From: Pisaster brevispinus
Lineage: Eukaryota > Echinodermata > Asteroidea > Forcipulatida > Asteriidae
Direction: 5' to 3'
Length of the DNA stretch: 64,000 bases
Assembly: GCA_023634235.1 (NCBI GenBank)
Contig: JAMKCF010000125.1
Location: 153,771 to 217,770 of the forward strand
This document shows positions 57,501-64,000 of the stretch, piece after piece. The notes below the pieces were generated by a model, which saw only the letters and a program-made list of their open reading frames with translations, searched no databases and was not told where the DNA came from. Position 1 is the first letter of the stretch. Every line of letters starts with the position of its first letter. A program made the translations under genes and the position numbers.

Positions 57501-60500
57501 TCTAGCAAAAAGTGACGCCATCTTTCTTGCCCAAAAAACCTCAATAATTCATGGAATAAAATGGTTGCGGCCTTCAAATTCCAACCAGCACCGTCGGGGG
57601 AGGTGTCCGCGAAAAGTGATCGCCGAAAATCACCATGTTACCGGGGGTCGAATTTTGGGAATATTTGACAGGTAGTACCCTGTCGCCATTTTGATTTTTG
57701 GGGTCGAAAACAAAAGTGCGATTTGACGGTGCAGCGTTCTAGACTAGACTTCCCTGAAGACCTTTTCTGTGTGGGGACATGGCCAAATCCCAAAACCTGG
57801 GCAATTAGGAGCTTTCTACCAAAAAGTGACGCCATCTTTCTTGCCCAAAAAACCTCAATAATTCATGGAATAAAATGGTTGCGGCCTTCAAATTCCAACC
57901 AGCACCGTCGGGGGAGGTGTCCGCGAAAAGTGATCGCCGAAAATCACCATGTTACCGGGGGTCGAATTTTGGGAATATTTGACAGGTAGTACCCTGTCGC
58001 CATTTTGATTTTTGGGGTCGAAAACAAAAGTGCGATTTGACGGTGCAGCGTTCTAGACTAGACTTCCCTGAAGACCTTTTCTGTGTGGGGACATGGCCAA
58101 ATCCCAAAACCTGGGCAATTAGGAGCTTTCTAGCAAAAAGTGACGCCATCTTTCTTGCCCAAAAAACCTCAATAATTCATGGAATAAAATGGTTGCGGCC
58201 TTCAAATTCCAACCAGCACCGTCGGGGGAGGTGTCCGCGAAAAGTGATCGCCGAAAATCACCATGTTACCGGGGGTCGAATTTTGGGAATATTTGACAGG
58301 TAGTACCCTGTCGCCATTTTGATTTTTGGGGTCGAAAACAAAAGTGCGATTTGACGGTGCAGCGTTCTAGACTAGACTTCCCTGAAGACCTTTTCTGTGT
58401 GGGGACATGGCCAAATCCCAAAACCTGGGCAATTAGGAGCTTTCTAGCAAAAAGTGACGCCATCTTTCTTGCCCAAAAAACCTCAATAATTCATGGAATA
58501 AAATGGTTGCGGCCTTCAAATTCCAACCAGCACCGTCGGGGGAGGTGTCCGCGAAAAGTGATCGCCGAAAATCACCATGTTACCGGGGGTCGAATTTTGG
58601 GAATATTTGACAGGTAGTACCCTGTCGCCATTTTGATTTTTGGGGTCGAAAACAAAAGTGCGATTTGACGGTGCAGCGTTCTAGACTAGACTTCCCTGAA
58701 GACCTTTTCTGTGTGGGGACATGGCCAAATCCCAAAACCTGGGCAATTAGGAGCTTTCTAGCAAAAAGTGACGCCATCTTTCTTGCCCAAAAAACCTCAA
58801 TAATTCATGGAATAAAATGGTTGCGGCCTTCAAATTCCAACCAGCACCGTCGGGGGAGGTGTCCGCGAAAAGTGATCGCCGAAAATCACCATGTTACCGG
58901 GGGTCGAATTTTGGGAATATTTGACAGGTAGTACCCTGTCGCCATTTTGATTTTTGGGGTCGAAAACAAAAGTGCGATTTGACGGTGCAGCGTTCTAGAC
59001 TAGACTTCCCTGAAGACCTTTTCTGTGTGGGGACATGGCCAAATCCCAAAACCTGGGCAATTAGGAGCTTTCTACCAAAAAGTGACGCCATCTTTCTTGC
59101 CCAAAAAACCTCAATAATTCATGGAATAAAATGGTTGCGGCCTTCAAATTCCAACCAGCACCGTCGGGGGAGGTGTCCGCGAAAAGTGATCGCCGAAAAT
59201 CACCATGTTACCGGGGGTCGAATTTTGGGAATATTTGACAGGTAGTACCCTGTCGCCATTTTGATTTTTGGGGTCGAAAACAAAAGTGCGATTTGACGGT
59301 GCAGCGTTCTAGACTAGACTTCCCTGAAGACCTTTTCTGTGTGGGGACATGGCCAAATCCCAAAACCTGGGCAATTAGGAGCTTTCTAGCAAAAAGTGAC
59401 GCCATCTTTCTTGCCCAATAAAACCTCAATAATTCATGGAATAAAATGGTTGCGGCCTTCAAATTCCAACCAGCACCGTCGGGGGAGGTGTCCGCGAAAA
59501 GTGATCGCCGAAAATCACCATGTTACCGGGGGTCGAATTTTGGGAATATTTGACAGGTAGTACCCTGTCGCCATTTTGATTTTTGGGGTCGAAAACAAAA
59601 GTGCGATTTGACGGTGCAGCGTTCTAGACTAGACTTCCCTGAAGACCTTTTCTGTGTGGGGACATGGCCAAATCCCAAAACCTGGGCAATTAGGAGCTTT
59701 CTAGCAAAAAGTGACGCCATCTTTCTTGCCCAAAAAACCTCAATAATTCATGGAATAAAATGGTTGCGGCCTTCAAATTCCAACCAGCACCGTCGGGGGA
59801 GGTGTCCGCGAAAAGTGATCGCCGAAAATCACCATGTTACCGGGGGTCGAATTTTGGGAATATTTGACAGGTAGTACCCTGTCGCCATTTTGATTTTTGG
59901 GGTCGAAAACAAAAGTGCGATTTGACGGTGCAGCGTTCTAGACTAGACTTCCCTGAAGACCTTTTCTGTGTGGGGACATGGCCAAATCCCAAAACCTGGG
60001 CAATTAGGAGCTTTCTAGCAAAAAGTGACGCCATCTTTCTTGCCCAAAAAACCTCAATAATTCATGGAATAAAATGGTTGCGGCCTTCAAATTCCAACCA
60101 GCACCGTCGGGGGAGGTGTCCGCGAAAAGTGATCGCCGAAAATCACCATGTTACCGGGGGTCGAATTTTGGGAATATTTGACAGGTAGTACCCTGTCGCC
60201 ATTTTGATTGTTGGGGTCGAAAACAAAAGTGCGATTTGACGGTGCAGCGTTCTAGACTAGACTTCCCTGAAGACCTTTTCTGTGTGGGGACATGGCCAAA
60301 TCCCAAAACCTGGGCAATTAGGAGCTTTCTAGCAAAAAGTGACGCCATCTTTCTTGCCCAAAAAACCTCAATAATTCATGGAATAAAATGGTTGCGGCCT
60401 TCAAATTCCAACCAGCACCGTCGGGGGAGGTGTCCGCGAAAAGTGATCGCCGAAAATCACCATGTTACCGGGGGTCGAATTTTGGGAATATTTGACAGGT

Positions 60501-63500
60501 AGTACCCTGTCGCCATTTTGATTTTTGGGGTCGAAAACAAAAGTGCGATTTGACGGTGCAGCGTTCTAGACTAGACTTCCCTGAAGACCTTTTCTGTGTG
60601 GGGACATGGCCAAATCCCAAAACCTGGGCAATTAGGAGCTTTCTAGCAAAAAGTGACGCCATCTTTCTTGCCCAAAAAACCTCAATAATTCATGGAATAA
60701 AATGGTTGCGGCCTTCAAATTCCAACCAGCACCGTCGGGGGAGGTGTCCGCGAAAAGTGATCGCCGAAAATCACCATGTTACCGGGGGTCGAATTTTGGG
60801 AATATTTGACAGGTAGTACCCTGTCGCCATTTTGATTTTTGGGGTCGAAAACAAAAGTGCGATTTGACGGTGCAGCGTTCTAGACTAGACTTCCCTGAAG
60901 ACCTTTTCTGTGTGGGGACATGGCCAAATCCCAAAACCTGGGCAATTAGGAGCTTTCTAGCAAAAAGTGACGCCATCTTTCTTGCCCAAAAAACCTCAAT
61001 AATTCATGGAATAAAATGGTTGCGGCCTTCAAATTCCAACCAGCACCGTCGGGGGAGGTGTCCGCGAAAAGTGATCGCCGAAAATCACCATGTTACCGGG
61101 GGTCGAATTTTGGGAATATTTGACAGGTAGTACCCTGTCGCCATTTTGATTTTTGGGGTCGAAAACAAAAGTGCGATTTGACGGTGCAGCGTTCTAGACT
61201 AGACTTCCCTGAAGACCTTTTCTGTGTGGGGACATGGCCAAATCCCAAAACCTGGGCAATTAGGAGCTTTCTAGCAAAAAGTGACGCCATCTTTCTTGCC
61301 CAAAAAACCTCAATAATTCATGGAATAAAATGGTTGCGGCCTTCAAATTCCAACCAGCACCGTCGGGGGAGGTGTCCGCGAAAAGTGATCGCCGAAAATC
61401 ACCATGTTACCGGGGGTCGAATTTTGGGAATATTTGACAGGTAGTACCCTGTCGCCATTTTGATTTTTGGGGTCGAAAACAAAAGTGCGATTTGACGGTG
61501 CAGCGTTCTAGACTAGACTTCCCTGAAGACCTTTTCTGTGTGGGGACATGGCCAAATCCCAAAACCTGGGCAATTAGGAGCTTTCTAGCAAAAAGTGACG
61601 CCATCTTTCTTGCCCAAAAAACCTCAATAATTCATGGAATAAAATGGTTGCGGCCTTCAAATTCCAACCAGCACCGTCGGGGGAGGTGTCCGCGAAAAGT
61701 GATCGCCGAAAATCACCATGTTACCGGGGGTCGAATTTTGGGAATATTTGACAGGTAGTACCCTGTCGCCATTTTGATTTTTGGGGTCGAAAACAAAAGT
61801 GCGATTTGACGGTGCAGCGTTCTAGACTAGACTTCCCTGAAGACCTTTTCTGTGTGGGGACATGGCCAAATCCCAAAACCTGGGCAATTAGGAGCTTTCT
61901 AGCAAAAAGTGACGCCATCTTTCTTGCCCAAAAAACCTCAATAATTCATGGAATAAAATGGTTGCGGCCTTCAAATTCCAACCAGCACCGTCGGGGGAGG
62001 TGTCCGCGAAAAGTGATCGCCGAAAATCACCATGTTACCGGGGGTCGAATTTTGGGAATATTTGACAGGTAGTACCCTGTCGCCATTTTGATTTTTGGGG
62101 TCGAAAACAAAAGTGCGATTTGACGGTGCAGCGTTCTAGACTAGACTTCCCTGAAGACCTTTTCTGTGTGGGGACATGGCCAAATCCCAAAACCTGGGCA
62201 ATTAGGAGCTTTCTAGCAAAAAGTGACGCCATCTTTCTTGCCCAAAAAACCTCAATAATTCATGGAATAAAATGGTTGCGGCCTTCAAATTCCAACCAGC
62301 ACCGTCGGGGGAGGTGTCCGCGAAAAGTGATCGCCGAAAATCACCATGTTACCGGGGGTCGAATTTTGGGAATATTTGACAGGTAGTACCCTGTCGCCAT
62401 TTTGATTTTTGGGGTCGAAAACAAAAGTGCGATTTGACGGTGCAGCGTTCTAGACTAGACTTCCCTGAAGACCTTTTCTGTGTGGGGACATGGCCAAATC
62501 CCAAAACCTGGGCAATTAGGAGCTTTCTAGCAAAAAGTGACGCCATCTTTCTTGCCCAAAAAACCTCAATAATTCATGGAATAAAATGGTTGCGGCCTTC
62601 AAATTCCAACCAGCACCGTCGGGGGAGGTGTCCGCGAAAAGTGATCGCCGAAAATCACCATGTTACCGGGGGTCGAATTTTGGGAATATTTGACAGGTAG
62701 TACCCTGTCGCCATTTTGATTTTTGGGGTCGAAAACAAAAGTGCGATTTGACGGTGCAGCGTTCTAGACTAGACTTCCCTGAAGACCTTTTCTGTGTGGG
62801 GACATGGCCAAATCCCAAAACCTGGGCAATTAGGAGCTTTCTAGCAAAAAGTGACGCCATCTTTCTTGCCCAAAAAACCTCAATAATTCATGGAATAAAA
62901 TGGTTGCGGCCTTCAAATTCCAACCAGCACCGTCGGGGGAGGTGTCCGCGAAAAGTGATCGCCGAAAATCACCATGTTACCGGGGGTCGAATTTTGGGAA
63001 TATTTGACAGGTAGTACCCTGTCGCCATTTTGATTTTTGGGGTCGAAAACAAAAGTGCGATTTGACGGTGCAGCGTTCTAGACTAGACTTCCCTGAAGAC
63101 CTTTTCTGTGTGGGGACATGGCCAAATCCCAAAACCTGGGCAATTAGGAGCTTTCTAGCAAAAAGTGACGCCATCTTTCTTGCCCAAAAAACCTCAATAA
63201 TTCATGGAATAAAATGGTTGCGGCCTTCAAATTCCAACCAGCACCGTCGGGGGAGGTGTCCGCGAAAAGTGATCGCCGAAAATCACCATGTTACCGGGGG
63301 TCGAATTTTGGGAATATTTGACAGGTAGTACCCTGTCGCCATTTTGATTTTTGGGGTCGAAAACAAAAGTGCGATTTGACGGTGCAGCGTTCTAGACTAG
63401 ACTTCCCTGAAGACCTTTTCTGTGTGGGGACATGGCCAAATCCCAAAACCTGGGCAATTAGGAGCTTTCTAGCAAAAAGTGACGCCATCTTTCTTGCCCA

Positions 63501-64000
63501 AAAAACCTCAATAATTCATGGAATAAAATGGTTGCGGCCTTCAAATTCCAACCAGCACCGTCGGGGGAGGTGTCCGCGAAAAGTGATCGCCGAAAATCAC
63601 CATGTTACCGGGGGTCGAATTTTGGGAATATTTGACAGGTAGTACCCTGTCGCCATTTTGATTTTTGGGGTCGAAAACAAAAGTGCGATTTGACGGTGCA
63701 GCGTTCTAGACTAGACTTCCCTGAAGACCTTTTCTGTGTGGGGACATGGCCAAATCCCAAAACCTGGGCAATTAGGAGCTTTCTAGCAAAAAGTGACGCC
63801 ATCTTTCTTGCCCAAAAAACCTCAATAATTCATGGAATAAAATGGTTGCGGCCTTCAAATTCCAACCAGCACCGTCGGGGGAGGTGTCCGCGAAAAGTGA
63901 TCGCCGAAAATCACCATGTTACCGGGGGTCGAATTTTGGGAATATTTGACAGGTAGTACCCTGTCGCCATTTTGATTTTTGGGGTCGAAAACAAAAGTGC
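54526..64000. repeat. Satellite B: 314-bp tandem array, about 30 units, open at the window end
   Basis: Units repeat every 314 bp, with one 315-bp unit (an inserted T giving CCCAATAAAACC at about 59,418). Copies are nearly identical. The variant TTTCTACCAAAAAG replaces TTTCTAGCAAAAAG in the units at about 54,680, 56,564, 57,820 and 59,076. Each unit junction has GACAGGTAGTACCCTGTC, a short inverted repeat (GACAGG/CCTGTC). Open frames on both strands (88 and 65 codons) repeat with the unit; the minus one starts with ATG, the plus one with TTG. They show no domain or splice signal. The array continues past 64,000. Confidence 0.97.

Noticed and set aside
54471..63956. 88-codon plus and 65-codon minus frames repeated in satellite B
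   Set aside because: They overlap on opposite strands, repeat with the unit and have no domain. The plus frame starts with TTG. They are satellite DNA readings.
34327..64000. Hammerhead ribozyme in the satellites
   Set aside because: CTGAAGA in satellite B resembles the CUGANGA core, but no GAAA element with flanking stems follows at the needed spacing. No core was found in satellite A on either strand.
34327..64000. Centromeric satellite with CENP-B box
   Set aside because: No sequence like the CENP-B box was seen in either unit, and the arrays are subtelomeric.
34327..64000. CRISPR array
   Set aside because: The repeats are long head-to-tail units without spacers, in a eukaryotic chromosome.

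Overview
The window is eukaryotic: the left end of a metazoan chromosome, most likely an echinoderm and possibly a sea star. It opens with the C-rich strand of the animal telomere repeat (CCCTAA) at base 1. It is AT-rich, full of short foldback transposons, tRNA-derived SINEs and long poly-C/poly-G tracts, and it has no prokaryotic gene organisation. The taxon is inferred from overall character, not from a diagnostic gene.

Layout. Positions 1-25 are telomere. Positions 26 to about 600 are a telomere-associated composite repeat that decays until about 2 kb, with a small internal telomere-like tract near 2.7 kb. A single diverged relative of a satellite found much further in lies at about 4.2-4.55 kb. 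From 7 to 20 kb there are exon-like gene fragments with usable splice signals, several in diverged tandem copies, among many MITEs; no complete gene could be assembled there. The one convincing protein-coding gene is at 24.1-25.55 kb (+). It encodes a type I membrane protein with three immunoglobulin domains, a transmembrane helix and a short tail carrying two ITIM-type tyrosine motifs. From 26 to 29.5 kb there is one SINE and otherwise little.

From 29.57 kb to the end the window is two copies of one subtelomeric module. Copy 1 (29.57-34.33 kb) runs into a 442-bp satellite array (satellite A, 34.33-50.56 kb, about 36.7 units). Copy 2 (50.66-54.6 kb) runs into a different, 314-bp satellite (satellite B, 54.53 kb to the window end, about 30 units, continuing beyond). 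The last ~100 bp of copy 1 before satellite A matches the first ~100 bp of a satellite B unit, so two unrelated satellites start from the same spot in a duplicated flank. Both arrays show higher-order periodicity: a 1,325-bp trimer in A and a 1,256-bp tetramer in B. The flank copies carry a paired minus-strand exon remnant, a foldback element and a SINE, damaged differently in each copy.

The genes do not form a pathway. The points of interest are the ITIM-bearing receptor next to a telomere and the paired flank-plus-satellite architecture.
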